NCBI GenBank assembly: GCA_964527835.1
Contig: CAZGNV010000013.1
Span: 22,285-86,284, forward strand
Direction: 5' to 3'
From: JAFDCJ01 sp964527835
Lineage (GTDB): Bacteria > Desulfobacterota > Desulfobacteria > Desulfobacterales > JAFDCJ01
DNA: 64,000 nucleotides
Part shown: in pieces, positions 32,356-40,752 of the stretch
Numbering within the stretch: position 1 is the first letter of the stretch
Layout of the letters: every line of letters starts with the position of its first letter
Position numbers and translations under genes: made by a program
The notes under the pieces: generated by a model
What the model was told of the DNA's origin: nothing
Database searches by the model: none
The model's input: the letters and a program-made list of their open reading frames with translations, nothing else

Positions 32356-33777
32356 TTATTCAGCACTAATTCCATATTGTTTCATTTTTCGCCAGAGAGT
32401 ACTTCTTCCCCAGCCGAGAAATTCGGCTGCCTGGGTGCGGCGCCCCTTGGCCTTGATGAGGGCATCTAAAATTATTTTTCGCTCCACATCCCCCCAGCGA
32501 ATATGGGGATCCCCTGTTGCCCCAACTTCCCGTCCCGGCTGCTGCGGGGAACGGGTGGGAGCAGGGGAAATGGAAGCCTGCTTTTCGAAAAGATAGGTTG
32601 GAAGATGCTGCAATTGAATTTTTTTTTCCGTGCAGATATTGACGGCGTACTCCACGATGTTGCGCAGCTCACGCACATTGCCGGGGTAATCATGGGTCAG
32701 CAGCCGGTCAAGGGCTTTGCGGGAAAAGCCTTGGAGCGGTTTTTTGAACCTTGCAGCGAACACGCGCAAAAAATGCTCCAGCAAAAGCCGGATGTCCCCG
32801 CTGCGTTCCCGCAGGGGAGGCAGGTGCATCCTTACCACATTGAGCCTGAAAAGCAGGTCTTGACGAAAGCGCCCCCGCTGCACCATGGCGGCCAGATCCC
32901 GATGGGTCGCAGCGATGATGCGCACATCCACCTGGTGTCCCCGGGAACTGCCCAGGGGGTAGACCCTTTTGTCATCCAGAAAGGTAAGCAGCTTCACCTG
33001 CAAAGGCACGGGGAGGTCGCCGATTTCGGTCAGAAAAAGAGTTCCATTGTGGGCCAGACGAAACCGGCCGGGTTTGCTTTCCACCGCCCCGGTAAAGGCC
33101 CCTTTTTGGTGGCCGAACAGCTCCGACTCCAGCAGGGTTTCGGGAAGCGCACCGCAGTTGACCTTGATAAAAGGTCCCTTGGCCCGGTTGGAAGCCAGGT
33201 GGATGGCCTCGGCGACCAGATCCTTGCCGGTTCCCGTCTCCCCGGTGATGAGCACCGAGGAATCCGTCTGGGCGATGCCCGGAATGATCTGGAAAATGCG
33301 CTCCATTTCCTGGCTTTGGCTGATCAACTGCTCCAGGTAGGAAGCGTTGCCGGCCAGCCGGTCCAACCCTTCCAGGGCCCGCAGGTCTTCAACGGTTTCC
33401 ATAAAACCCACCAGCTTGCCGTCCAGGTCGGTGATGGGCGATAAGGTGGATTGGACGGATATCTTCTGGCGATCCCGGTTGATGATGTTCCCTTTGATGC
33501 GGACAGGCTCGGAATCCGGACCCATGGAATCCAGGGGGCATCCCTGCAGGCAGAAATTATTTCTCAAGACATGCGAACAGGGCAGGCCCTTGACCTGGTC
33601 CTGGGTAAAGCCGGTAAGAACCTCTGCCCGGTGGTTGAGGGCGATGATGCACCGGTCAAGTCCCAGGATCAAAATCGCCAGGGGAATTTCACCCAGCAGG
33701 CGGGAAAAGGCTATGGGGACTCCAAACAGGTTGTCCACCCGGACGATTTTTTCAGGGAAATGAGGCTTGGGCTGCAA
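32356..33777 (-). CDS. sigma-54-dependent transcriptional activator, Cys-rich PAS-AAA-Fis HTH
   Basis: A 473-residue enhancer-binding protein. Residues 25-135 are a PAS domain with cysteines in PCSHVLRNNFCLQGCPLD (Cys67, Cys76, Cys80), a pattern suggesting redox or metal sensing. The AAA domain has Walker A GETGTGKD (179-186), the sigma-54 contact loop GAFTGA (226-231) and arginine-finger region FRQDLLFRLN. The C-terminus is a Fis-type HTH (RTQAAEFLGWGRSTLWRKMK). Walker B reads GTLFLTEIGD, with Thr250 in place of the usual Asp. The start is TTG with AAGGAG. It probably activates the promoter at 29060. Confidence 0.9.
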   Translation of the reverse strand: MQPKPHFPEKIVRVDNLFGVPIAFSRLLGEIPLAILILGLDRCIIALNHRAEVLTGFTQDQVKGLPCSHVLRNNFCLQGCPLDSMGPDSEPVRIKGNIINRDRQKISVQSTLSPITDLDGKLVGFMETVEDLRALEGLDRLAGNASYLEQLISQSQEMERIFQIIPGIAQTDSSVLITGETGTGKDLVAEAIHLASNRAKGPFIKVNCGALPETLLESELFGHQKGAFTGAVESKPGRFRLAHNGTLFLTEIGDLPVPLQVKLLTFLDDKRVYPLGSSRGHQVDVRIIAATHRDLAAMVQRGRFRQDLLFRLNVVRMHLPPLRERSGDIRLLLEHFLRVFAARFKKPLQGFSRKALDRLLTHDYPGNVRELRNIVEYAVNICTEKKIQLQHLPTYLFEKQASISPAPTRSPQQPGREVGATGDPHIRWGDVERKIILDALIKAKGRRTQAAEFLGWGRSTLWRKMKQYGISAE

Positions 33778-33857
33778 TGGCTCCTTCCTCCACGGTCAAT
33801 GGGGAGCACGGCTTGGCATAAATGTCTGGTCGTCTCCATTGAGCATTTTGAAAGGAT

Positions 33858-33886
33858 ATGATACAATAAAGACCGGTAAAAGGCAA
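33858..33886 (-). promoter_or_regulatory. sigma-70-like promoter of the activator/kinase unit
   Basis: On the minus strand TTGCCT (33886-33881) and TATCAT (33863-33858) have a 17-base spacer, about 75 bases upstream of the activator start. Confidence 0.5.
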
Positions 33887-33901
33887 TTAATTTTTCAAAT
33901 A

Positions 33902-33926
33902 TTGTTTCAAAATGTCCCAGAAACAA
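33902..33926. promoter_or_regulatory. inverted repeat upstream of the activator gene
   Basis: TTGTTTC and GAAACAA with an 11-base spacer share the TGAAACA-type element with the sites near 29126-29160, suggesting autoregulation by the activator. Confidence 0.4.
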
Positions 33927-33960
33927 AAACAGACCTCTTGAGGCAATGGACCGCACAGGA

Positions 33961-33988
33961 AAATGGGGCCGGTCCGGCGGCCCCATTT
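33961..33988 (-). terminator. terminator of the zinc-ribbon gene
   Basis: A perfect 11-bp stem AAATGGGGCCG / CGGCCCCATTT with a 6-base loop is followed on the minus strand by TCC after the TTT, about 65 bases after the 34054 stop. It insulates the small gene from the activator unit. Confidence 0.6.
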
Positions 33989-34053
33989 GGTTGGCCAGGT
34001 TAGGAATACAAAGGGCCGCCGGCAATGCCGGGGTCATTTGGTTGCCGTGTTGC

Positions 34054-34236
34054 TTAGGGGAGATTTGGCATACACGGGTTCAGTTCAGGCGGTGGATCAA
34101 AGCGCTTGAGGTGGCCGGAACAATGGGGGCAAAAAAGCTGTGCCATGTTGCTTTCATCAATCATGATTTCGTCAGGAACTTCCAGACAAAACGTCTTTTG
34201 ACATTCTTTGTTTTGACAATAAAAAGGTTCGCCCAT
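34054..34236 (-). CDS. small zinc-ribbon protein
   Basis: A 60-residue protein with two half-sites for a structural metal: YCQNKECQKTFC near the N-terminus and FCPHCSGHLKRF in the middle. A short acidic segment (VPDEIMIDES) lies between and a Pro-rich tail follows. TAAGGA precedes ATG 34236. The fold is probably a rubredoxin-like or zinc-ribbon knuckle. It lies upstream of the signalling island with its own terminator, so functional linkage is uncertain. No specific family is recognised. Confidence 0.65.
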   Translation of the reverse strand: MGEPFYCQNKECQKTFCLEVPDEIMIDESNMAQLFCPHCSGHLKRFDPPPELNPCMPNLP

Positions 34237-34347
34237 GGTTAACATCCTTATTTTTTTAAGAAAGGGTTAGTGTGTGGCCTCAAGCGATAGAGGCGTTATC
34301 TGCCATCCTTGCCTTCATAAATGGTGGGTATCCTGTTTCGGCAGCCG

Positions 34348-35922
34348 TCAATCCTGCTCTCCCACCCGGTGGATTTTTATCAGGTTGGTGGAACCGGACT
34401 TGAACGCCAGGCCGATGATGATCACGACAATATCTTTTTTCCTGATCAGTTTTTTTTGCAGCAGCAGCTTTTCACTGGCGGCGATCAGCCTTTTGGTGTC
34501 ATCGTACACCGGGATGCACAGGGGGATGATCCCCCACATCAGCGCCATGCGGTTGTAAACCTGGATGTAAGGCGTAAAAGCAAACACCGGTTTGCAGGGC
34601 CGCTGCTTGGATAAAAGTTTGGAAGTCTTGCCCGACACCGAAAACGATATGATGGCCTTGGCATCCACTTCGTGCAGCACATTGACAGCCGATTGGGCCG
34701 CCGCGTGGGCAACCAGCTCTTCATTGCTTCTGCCATGTTCAATGTTGTAGCGCATGAAGATTGACCCTTCGGCTTCGGTCGCAATGCGGGCCATCATCTT
34801 GACGGCTTCAACCGGGTATTTTCCGGTGGCGGTTTCACCGGAAAGCATAACCGCATCGGTGCCGTCAAAAATGGCGTTGGCCACATCGGAAATTTCGGCC
34901 CGTGTGGGCACGGGGCTGTCGCACATGGTCTCCAGCATCTGGGTGGCGGTGATGACCGGTTTGTTGGCCCGCACCGCCCGGTCGATGATGTGTTTTTGAA
35001 CCGTCGGCACACGCTCCAGTCTCAATTCCGTGCCCAGATCGCCCCGGGCGACCATAATGCCGTCGGCGACTTCCAGAATCGCATCGAAATTGTCCACGGC
35101 CTCGCGTTTTTCGATTTTGGCGATCACCGGGATATCCGCCCTCTTTTTTTTCAGGATGGCTTTGAGCCGGGTCAGATCAGCGGCGGTTCTGACAAAAGAC
35201 AACGCCAGATAGTCCACGCCCTGATCGATGCCGAATTCGATATCCTGCTGGTCTTTGGTTGTCAGGCAGGGGGCCGAAACCCGGCAGCCGGGCAAATTGA
35301 TGCCGGTGTTTTCTCCCAGGGTACCGCCGTGGATGATCTTGCAGTCCAGCGTATCGTGTGACTTGGAGAGCACCTTGAGTTTGATGTGCCCGTCAGCCAG
35401 CAGCAGGGTTTCGTTGGTTTTCACGTCTTCGACGAGATCGGCATAGGTGGTTGAAACCAGATCCCGGGTGCCGGCAACTTGCCTGGTGGTGATCCGGATG
35501 GATCCGTTGCGCCTGAGCACGACCGGTTTGCCGCTCCTCAGCTTGCCGGTGCGTATTTTAGGGCCTTGAAGATCGAGCAGGATGGCCACCGGCGTATTCA
35601 TGTCGCCTGCAAGGCTGCGAATCCGGTCGATGACCTGCTGGTGCTCCTTGTAGGTGCCGTGGGATAAATTGAGCCGGGCCACATTCAGGCCGGCGGCGAT
35701 CATTTTTTTCAACACCGGCTTGCTGTTTGATGCCGGGCCGATGGTTGCCACGATCTTGGTCTTGCGAGGACTGTAAAATTGGTTTTTTCCGGGCTTCAGA
35801 CCGGGCTGCCGGGCTTTAGCGGCTGCTGTGCCCGGGCCCATATCCAGAGCAGTTTCCCGGGCTTCAATGCCGGGTCGGTCTGCTGCCGGTTGGGGGCGAA
35901 TGTTTTGAAATGATAATGTCAT
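34348..35922 (-). CDS. pyk: pyruvate kinase
   Basis: A 524-residue glycolytic enzyme transferring phosphate from phosphoenolpyruvate to ADP. The core starts at RKTKIVATIGPASNS. It contains GLNVARLNLSHGTYKEH, the catalytic lysine in VIAKIEKREAVDN, the Mg-binding IMVARGDLGTEL and the regulatory C-terminal domain. About 45 residues precede the core, longer than typical enzymes; the start at 35922 is chosen because the extension still further upstream (to 35997) looks non-coding, but an internal start is possible. A sigma-70-like promoter lies at 36073-36101. The 76-base gap to the zinc-ribbon start contains no clear terminator. Confidence 0.93.
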   Translation of the reverse strand: MTLSFQNIRPQPAADRPGIEARETALDMGPGTAAAKARQPGLKPGKNQFYSPRKTKIVATIGPASNSKPVLKKMIAAGLNVARLNLSHGTYKEHQQVIDRIRSLAGDMNTPVAILLDLQGPKIRTGKLRSGKPVVLRRNGSIRITTRQVAGTRDLVSTTYADLVEDVKTNETLLLADGHIKLKVLSKSHDTLDCKIIHGGTLGENTGINLPGCRVSAPCLTTKDQQDIEFGIDQGVDYLALSFVRTAADLTRLKAILKKKRADIPVIAKIEKREAVDNFDAILEVADGIMVARGDLGTELRLERVPTVQKHIIDRAVRANKPVITATQMLETMCDSPVPTRAEISDVANAIFDGTDAVMLSGETATGKYPVEAVKMMARIATEAEGSIFMRYNIEHGRSNEELVAHAAAQSAVNVLHEVDAKAIISFSVSGKTSKLLSKQRPCKPVFAFTPYIQVYNRMALMWGIIPLCIPVYDDTKRLIAASEKLLLQKKLIRKKDIVVIIIGLAFKSGSTNLIKIHRVGEQD

Positions 35923-36072
35923 GGTACGCTCTTGAGTGTGAACTGTAGTTTTCCCTGGCAATAAAAAAAGCCGGCAGCGACACGCACTGTCGACCAATCT
36001 CTAACCGATCTCCTCGCTGGTGAAAGCTATTTTTTCGCCATAGGCCGTATTGTCGATAAAATTAGAAGCGCC

Positions 36073-36101
36073 ACCATAATCGATTGGTTTAGGGCTGTCA
36101 A
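36073..36101 (-). promoter_or_regulatory. sigma-70-like promoter of pyk
   Basis: On the minus strand TTGACA (36101-36096), a 17-base spacer and TATGGT (36078-36073), about 150 bases upstream of the pyk start. Confidence 0.5.
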
Positions 36102-36135
36102 GTAAAATTGTTGAATTGGTAAAATTGCCTTTAAA

Positions 36136-37812
36136 TCAAACGGCTTTTGCTGAACCCACCGGGCCGGCCTGGGTGCCTTCCGCTTGCGCACAGGATTGCA
36201 GGCCGGGTTGCCGACGCACCAGATGGACCATCACGGCGGTCTGCAGTGCGGACAGGCCGACAAAATATCCCGCCCATAGCGGGATTCCCAGCAAAACCGG
36301 CTGCACCCGGTCCCAGGCCCAGAAATCCATGGCCAGCAGGAAAATGGCCAGCAGCAGCCAGGCATGACCGCTGGCAAGCCAGGCCGGCATCCGCAGTGCA
36401 AACGTCTTTTGCCTGGCCAGCAGCAGGCCGTGGACGCCCAGATAGACGCCGAAGGTCAGTGCCATGACCCAGATCACCGGCAGGAAAAAGGCACTGGGAA
36501 TCCATTTGAAGTAAAAGCAGACCAGGGCCGCCTCGCCGGCGATGATGGACAAAATCGCCGCCAGGGCGAACACGCGCTTGAAGTAAAGCCCGAAGATGAC
36601 CGTCGGGAATAAGACCGCCAGGCCGGTGAAAGTCTGGGTGGCAATCTGCAGAATGGTTGCCGGGGGACGCCAGGCCAGGGCCAGCCCGGCGATGCTCAAT
36701 CCAATGACGAAAACCCGGCCGGCAATGCTGGTCTCATGTTTTGCCCTGCCGGCCAGCGGCAGGATGTCGCGGGTGAAAATGGAGCTTAAGGTCAGCAGCT
36801 GGGAGTCCATGGTGGACATGAGCGCGGCCAGCCCGGCGGCCATGACCAGGGCCGCCATGGGATCGCCGGCGATCGAAGTCAACACCAGCGGCAGGATGCG
36901 GTCGGCCTGTTTGCCAACCAGCCCGGGAAAGGAAAGATGCCCCAAAACCCCCACCGCGATGGGCATGAAAAAGACCACGGTGCACACCAATGGATAAAAG
37001 AGCATGATGCGGGCGATGCTGCGATCGTCCCGGGCGGCAAAAAAACGCTGAAACAGCTGGGGGAACATGGGGTCGCAGAAAAACCACAGCGCCATGAAGC
37101 TGAACCAGATTCCCGGTGAATACTTGCCCAGGGCGCCGGGGCGGGCAAAAAGCTGCGGCTGGGCGCTGAAGACAGCCTGGTTGGCGGCTGCAAATCCGCC
37201 GTGATGCCGGGCAACCATCACCAGAGCGGCTGCCAGCAGGAAAAACATGACCAGTCCCTGGAACAGGTCCGTCCAGGCCACGGCCCGCAGTCCGCCGCGC
37301 AGAGTGTACAGCAAAATGATGCCGGTGACCAGCAGGCAGCCGTAAAAGTAAGGCATTCCCAGCAGCGCTTCCAGGGCGTAGCCGGCGGCCATGGGCTGCA
37401 GCGCCAGGTAGGGGATGGTAAAAACGATCATCACCAGCGCCATCAGAAACGACAGCGGCCGGTTGCGGTACAGAACCTTGACCAGCTCCGGTGGGGTGAC
37501 CACTTTGTGCTGGCGGCCGATTTGCCGGATTTTGCGGCCGATCACCCAGAACGTCAGGGCCATAAAGCCCGTGCCGAAGCCCATGATCGGAAAAAAAGCA
37601 TAGCCGTCCCGGTAGCCGGCGCCGGAAGTGCCGAAAACGGTAAAGGCCGAAAAATTGGTGGCCACCATGGTGCCCAGCAGCACCATGGTGCCCAGTTTGC
37701 GGTCTGCCAGAAAATAGGTTTCCGGGGTCGACTTCCAGCGGGTGCGGGCGATAAAGCCGATGACCAGCACAATCAGAAAATAACCCACCAGCACGGCAAT
37801 CTTGATGAACAT
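36136..37812 (-). CDS. sodium:solute symporter (SSS family)
   Basis: A 558-residue membrane protein with about 13 hydrophobic segments. SSS landmarks include ETYFLADRKLGTMVLLGTMV, ATNFSAFTVFGTSGAGYRDG and AALMSTMDSQLLTLSSIFTRD, the last containing Na2-site-type serines. ATG 37812 follows a strong AGGAGG; the frame is open to 37929, but that part overlaps the leader hairpin and is rejected. The substrate is unknown. The gene is preceded by an apparent leader with an early terminator, so its expression may be set by attenuation. Confidence 0.9.
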   Translation of the reverse strand: MFIKIAVLVGYFLIVLVIGFIARTRWKSTPETYFLADRKLGTMVLLGTMVATNFSAFTVFGTSGAGYRDGYAFFPIMGFGTGFMALTFWVIGRKIRQIGRQHKVVTPPELVKVLYRNRPLSFLMALVMIVFTIPYLALQPMAAGYALEALLGMPYFYGCLLVTGIILLYTLRGGLRAVAWTDLFQGLVMFFLLAAALVMVARHHGGFAAANQAVFSAQPQLFARPGALGKYSPGIWFSFMALWFFCDPMFPQLFQRFFAARDDRSIARIMLFYPLVCTVVFFMPIAVGVLGHLSFPGLVGKQADRILPLVLTSIAGDPMAALVMAAGLAALMSTMDSQLLTLSSIFTRDILPLAGRAKHETSIAGRVFVIGLSIAGLALAWRPPATILQIATQTFTGLAVLFPTVIFGLYFKRVFALAAILSIIAGEAALVCFYFKWIPSAFFLPVIWVMALTFGVYLGVHGLLLARQKTFALRMPAWLASGHAWLLLAIFLLAMDFWAWDRVQPVLLGIPLWAGYFVGLSALQTAVMVHLVRRQPGLQSCAQAEGTQAGPVGSAKAV

Positions 37813-37882
37813 GATTTGACCTCCTGACAATAAAATTCTAGCGCAACGCGAAAGTTGGTTTTTTAAGAAACCTGATGAAACT

Positions 37883-37919
37883 AAAAAAGCCACCCCGACC
37901 ATTAGGTCGGGATGGCTTT
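37883..37919 (-). terminator. terminator/attenuator hairpin in the symporter leader
   Basis: On the minus strand AAAGCCATCCCGACC, loop TAAT, GGTCGGGGTGGCTTTTTT forms a strong stem with one mismatch and a T-run. It lies between a promoter (38019) and the symporter ATG (37812), with no gene upstream that it could terminate. Confidence 0.7.
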
Positions 37920-37990
37920 CACCTGGCATAACCTCAAAATAAGATCAGCTGCCGTTTGACGGCCTGAAATATTTTCTGAATCCGGAATGT

Positions 37991-38019
37991 CTGATAGCCG
38001 TTTCGATTCTCTGTGTCAA
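37991..38019 (-). promoter_or_regulatory. sigma-70-like promoter of the symporter leader
   Basis: On the minus strand TTGACA (38019-38014), 17 bases, TATCAG (37996-37991). It would give a transcript of about 100 bases ending at the hairpin at 37883-37919. The rest of the 535-base gap to the GntR gene holds no supportable gene; CTTTGCAAAG within 38247-38264 is a short palindrome. Confidence 0.5.
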
Positions 38020-38278
38020 GATGTTTTTTCACCATCACCAGTGGGCTTTGATCTTCTAATAATAGTTGCGCTGCCCGTTCAAACGTGCAAGTTTTAGGCA
38101 GGTCTGGAGCGGGGTTTGTATACGCCGGCCTTCGTGTTGTTTTTCAACTGGATTTGGGACATTGTGGCCGCAATAGGCATCACGCCTTCCAGACAGTGAA
38201 CCCCGTCGGGATATTCGCAAAAAGCTGTCCCCTGGACGATGAAAATGTGCCCTTTGCAAAGCACGGAACTAATTTTAT

Positions 38279-38316
38279 TTGACAAAGCATAATAAATCTA
38301 ATAATTAAATAGTTTG
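38279..38316 (+). promoter_or_regulatory. promoter with candidate GntR operator (autoregulatory)
   Basis: TTGACA at 38279-38284 is followed by AATAATTAAATAGTTTG (38300-38316), where the -10 should lie. The 17-mer matches 14 of 17 positions of the palindromic element upstream of the first catabolic gene (39205-39221), in the same position relative to a TTGACA. Confidence 0.5.
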
Positions 38317-38346
38317 ATTCAGAGCGTTAGCAAAGGCGATCAAGTT

Positions 38347-39102
38347 ATGGTTTTAACAAAAACTCGGCATAATTCATTGGTGCAGGATGTTGTCAACCAG
38401 ATCGAACAGGCAATTGTCGATGGTGTTTTCAAGCCCGGAGAAAAAATAGAATCCGTGCGAGAAATGCAAAATATGCTGGGAATCAGCAGCGGCACCTTGC
38501 GCGAGGCGATCCGGATCTTACAGCAAAAAGGACTCATCGAGGTCAAGCTGGGGACCAAGGGAGGCGTTTTTGTCCGGGAATCCACCACCGCACCCTTGTC
38601 CGAAGGCTTGGCCCTGCTGATTCGCCAACGTCGCATATCAATCGATGAGCTGGCTGAATTCAGACAGGTCGTTGAAGCGGGCCTGCTTGAGCTGGTTGCA
38701 AAAAAATTGCAGTCAGCTGACCTCAAGCGGTTGAAACAATTTTTAGCAGAACTGGAGTTTCATAGTGCACGGGGCGCCAATGGCTGGAAGGGTTTTTTGG
38801 AAGTGGAAGTGCAACTGCGCAAGGTTCTGATTCAAATCGCAAAAAACCACGTTTATGAAACCGTACTGGTTCCCATCCACGAAAACATTTTTGCTTACGC
38901 TTACCTTTTGCCCGGCAAGCAGGCCAGAGTCCAGGAGGCTTACCAGGACTGGTGTGAAATTGTCGCCGCCCTTGAAAACCGCAATGCTGAAAAAGCCGCG
39001 CGAATCATGCAGGATCATATAAGGCGCTATGCCCGACGCATCAGTAAATTCAGGGCAATAAAAGTTCTCAAGCAACAGAACAAATCCCAAAATCCAAGCT
39101 GA
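38347..39102 (+). CDS. GntR family (FadR/FCD subfamily) transcriptional regulator
   Basis: A 251-residue regulator. The N-terminal winged helix has IVDGVFKPGEKIESVREMQN, GTLREAIRILQQKGLIEVK and a wing TKGGVFVRE. The all-helical FCD ligand domain has FRQVVEAGLLELVAKK and a C-terminal HIRRYARRISKF, where FCD proteins place a metal- and carboxylate-binding histidine. FadR-type regulators sense organic acids. ATG 38347 (AAGGCGA upstream) is chosen over TTG 38314, which lies inside the operator. It is codirectional with the sarcosine island and is its likely repressor. Confidence 0.88.
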   Translation: MVLTKTRHNSLVQDVVNQIEQAIVDGVFKPGEKIESVREMQNMLGISSGTLREAIRILQQKGLIEVKLGTKGGVFVRESTTAPLSEGLALLIRQRRISIDELAEFRQVVEAGLLELVAKKLQSADLKRLKQFLAELEFHSARGANGWKGFLEVEVQLRKVLIQIAKNHVYETVLVPIHENIFAYAYLLPGKQARVQEAYQDWCEIVAALENRNAEKAARIMQDHIRRYARRISKFRAIKVLKQQNKSQNPS

Positions 39103-39179
39103 CTGGCTTCAACCTGCCCACCCGAACTTTCAGGGGTGAAACCGGATCTTACCTCAAAGGGCGGATCTCCATTTTTCAC

Positions 39180-39221
39180 TTGACAAGCTCAAACTTATAA
39201 ATTAAATGATTAAATCATTTG
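39180..39221 (+). promoter_or_regulatory. promoter and palindromic operator of the sarcosine island
   Basis: TTGACA (39180-39185) and TTAAAT (39202-39207) are 16 bases apart. AAATGATT-A-AATCATTT (39204-39220) is a perfect palindrome overlapping the -10. It is probably bound by the GntR protein encoded just upstream. Confidence 0.6.
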
Positions 39222-39314
39222 TTAATTTGTACAGCTTAAGTGCGCCTTACCATTTTTCAACGATTAAATGCATGCTTTGGATCACGAAATCAATAACAAT
39301 GGGGAGAAGGATCT

Positions 39315-40622
39315 ATGTCTGAAAAATATGATGCCGTCATCATCGGTGCTGGAATAATCGGCTGCTGTATCGGCTTCGAGTTGGCCAAAAAGGGATACAA
39401 AACCTTAAACGTCGACAAGCAACCGGCGGCGGGTTATGGCTCGACGGCCAATTCCTGTGCGGTGATCCGTTTGCATTACTCTACTCCCCAAGGAGTGGCC
39501 ATGGCCCGGGAGGGCTATTTTTACTGGCTGGACTGGCAAAAGTACCTTGGAGTTGAAGACGAGCGGGGCATGATCCGTTACATCAACACTGGCTGCGTGG
39601 TTGTTAAAACCGAGCGCAACAAAGGGTTGAAAAGCGTCATGGCCAGTCTTGACGAGCTTGGTGTTGAATACGAAGAACTGGATGCAGCGGCTTTGAAGCA
39701 AAAATTTCCTTTCATCGACACGCGCAAGTACGGCCCGCCCAAACTGCCCAGCGACGAAGGGTTCGGCCAACCCACCGGCGACGCCATCGAAGGGGCCATT
39801 TTTGTTCCCGAATCAGGCTATATCTCCGATCCGATCCTTTCCACCCACAATGTTCAGGTGGCTGCTGAGCACCGGGGGGGCAAATTTTTATTTAACGCCG
39901 AGGTAGTCGCCATTCGGTGCCAACAGGACCGGGTGGCCGGAATCACCCTCAGTGATGGCACTGAAATCGATGCGCCGGTGGTGATCAACGTAGCCGGCCC
40001 ACACTCGTTTGTCGTCAACCGACTGGCAGATGTAGAAAAGGGCATGCGCATCAAGACCCGGGCGCTGCGCCAGGAAGTCGCCCATGTGCCGGCTCCCGAA
40101 GGGCTGGACTATGAAAAGGTTGGGACCCTCATCTCCGATGGCGATGTGGGGTGCTATTCGCGGCCGGAAGTGGGCAATCACGTGCTTATCGGCTCTGAAG
40201 ATCCGGACTGTGACAGCCTCGAATGGATCGAGGACCCGGACAACTTCAGGAAAAGTTTCACCGAACAGTGGAACACGCAGGTTATTCGCGAGGCCCAGCG
40301 GATCAAGAACCTGCCGATTCCCAATAAGGCGCAGGGCATCGTAGATCTTTATGATTGTTCAGATGACTGGATTCCCATTTACGACAAATCCGATTTGCCG
40401 GGGTTTTACATGGCGGTAGGGACTTCTGGCAATCAGTACAAGAATGCCCCGGTGGTTGGAGCCATGATGGTCCATCTGATCGAAAAAGTCGAAGCCGGGC
40501 ATGACCATGACCGTGATCCGATCCAGTACCCTTTAAAATATCTCAAGCGCCATTTAAATATGGGCTTTTTTTCTCGCCTGCGCGAGATCAATCCAGATTC
40601 AAGTTTTTCGGTGATTGGATGA
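39315..40622 (+). CDS. FAD-dependent oxidoreductase, DAO family (N-methyl amino acid dehydrogenase-like), paralogue 1
   Basis: A 435-residue flavoprotein of the glycine oxidase/sarcosine oxidase beta/dimethylglycine dehydrogenase superfamily. The FAD loop is AVIIGAGIIGCCIGFELAKK; the C-terminal FAD-contact region includes DDWIPIYDKSDLPGFYMAVG. It is strongly similar along its length to the protein at 51598 (shared DGDVGCYxRPEVGN, SDDWIPIYDKSD, GTSGNQYKNAPVVG and the same INxDSSFSVxG end). It is the first gene after the palindromic operator. Likely role: oxidation of a methylated or secondary amine, passing electrons to the ETF encoded downstream. Confidence 0.85.
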   Translation: MSEKYDAVIIGAGIIGCCIGFELAKKGYKTLNVDKQPAAGYGSTANSCAVIRLHYSTPQGVAMAREGYFYWLDWQKYLGVEDERGMIRYINTGCVVVKTERNKGLKSVMASLDELGVEYEELDAAALKQKFPFIDTRKYGPPKLPSDEGFGQPTGDAIEGAIFVPESGYISDPILSTHNVQVAAEHRGGKFLFNAEVVAIRCQQDRVAGITLSDGTEIDAPVVINVAGPHSFVVNRLADVEKGMRIKTRALRQEVAHVPAPEGLDYEKVGTLISDGDVGCYSRPEVGNHVLIGSEDPDCDSLEWIEDPDNFRKSFTEQWNTQVIREAQRIKNLPIPNKAQGIVDLYDCSDDWIPIYDKSDLPGFYMAVGTSGNQYKNAPVVGAMMVHLIEKVEAGHDHDRDPIQYPLKYLKRHLNMGFFSRLREINPDSSFSVIG

Positions 40623-40648
40623 TACCAGGGGCTCTGAAACAAGGCTCA

Positions 40649-40669
40649 GCAGCATCGCGAAGATGCTGC
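40649..40669. other. intergenic stem-loop before dctP
   Basis: GCAGCATC, loop GCGAA, GATGCTGC: a perfect 8-bp stem between the oxidoreductase and dctP without a good T-run. It is probably an mRNA processing or stability element. Confidence 0.45.
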
Positions 40670-40752
40670 AGTGGACCTTTCAGATGGTCCCCCGGCTTTA
40701 GGGGAGGACTGGACAAGGTCCTCAGAACCGCAATTCAACAAGGAGGAAGAAC

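Noticed and set aside
37883..38019. Glycine, fluoride or guanidine riboswitch in the symporter leader
   Set aside because: None of the conserved core motifs of these classes could be recognised; only the promoter-terminator layout supports a leader RNA.
38056..38285. Short frames on both strands between the symporter and the GntR gene
   Set aside because: No ribosome sites or motifs; the region looks regulatory.
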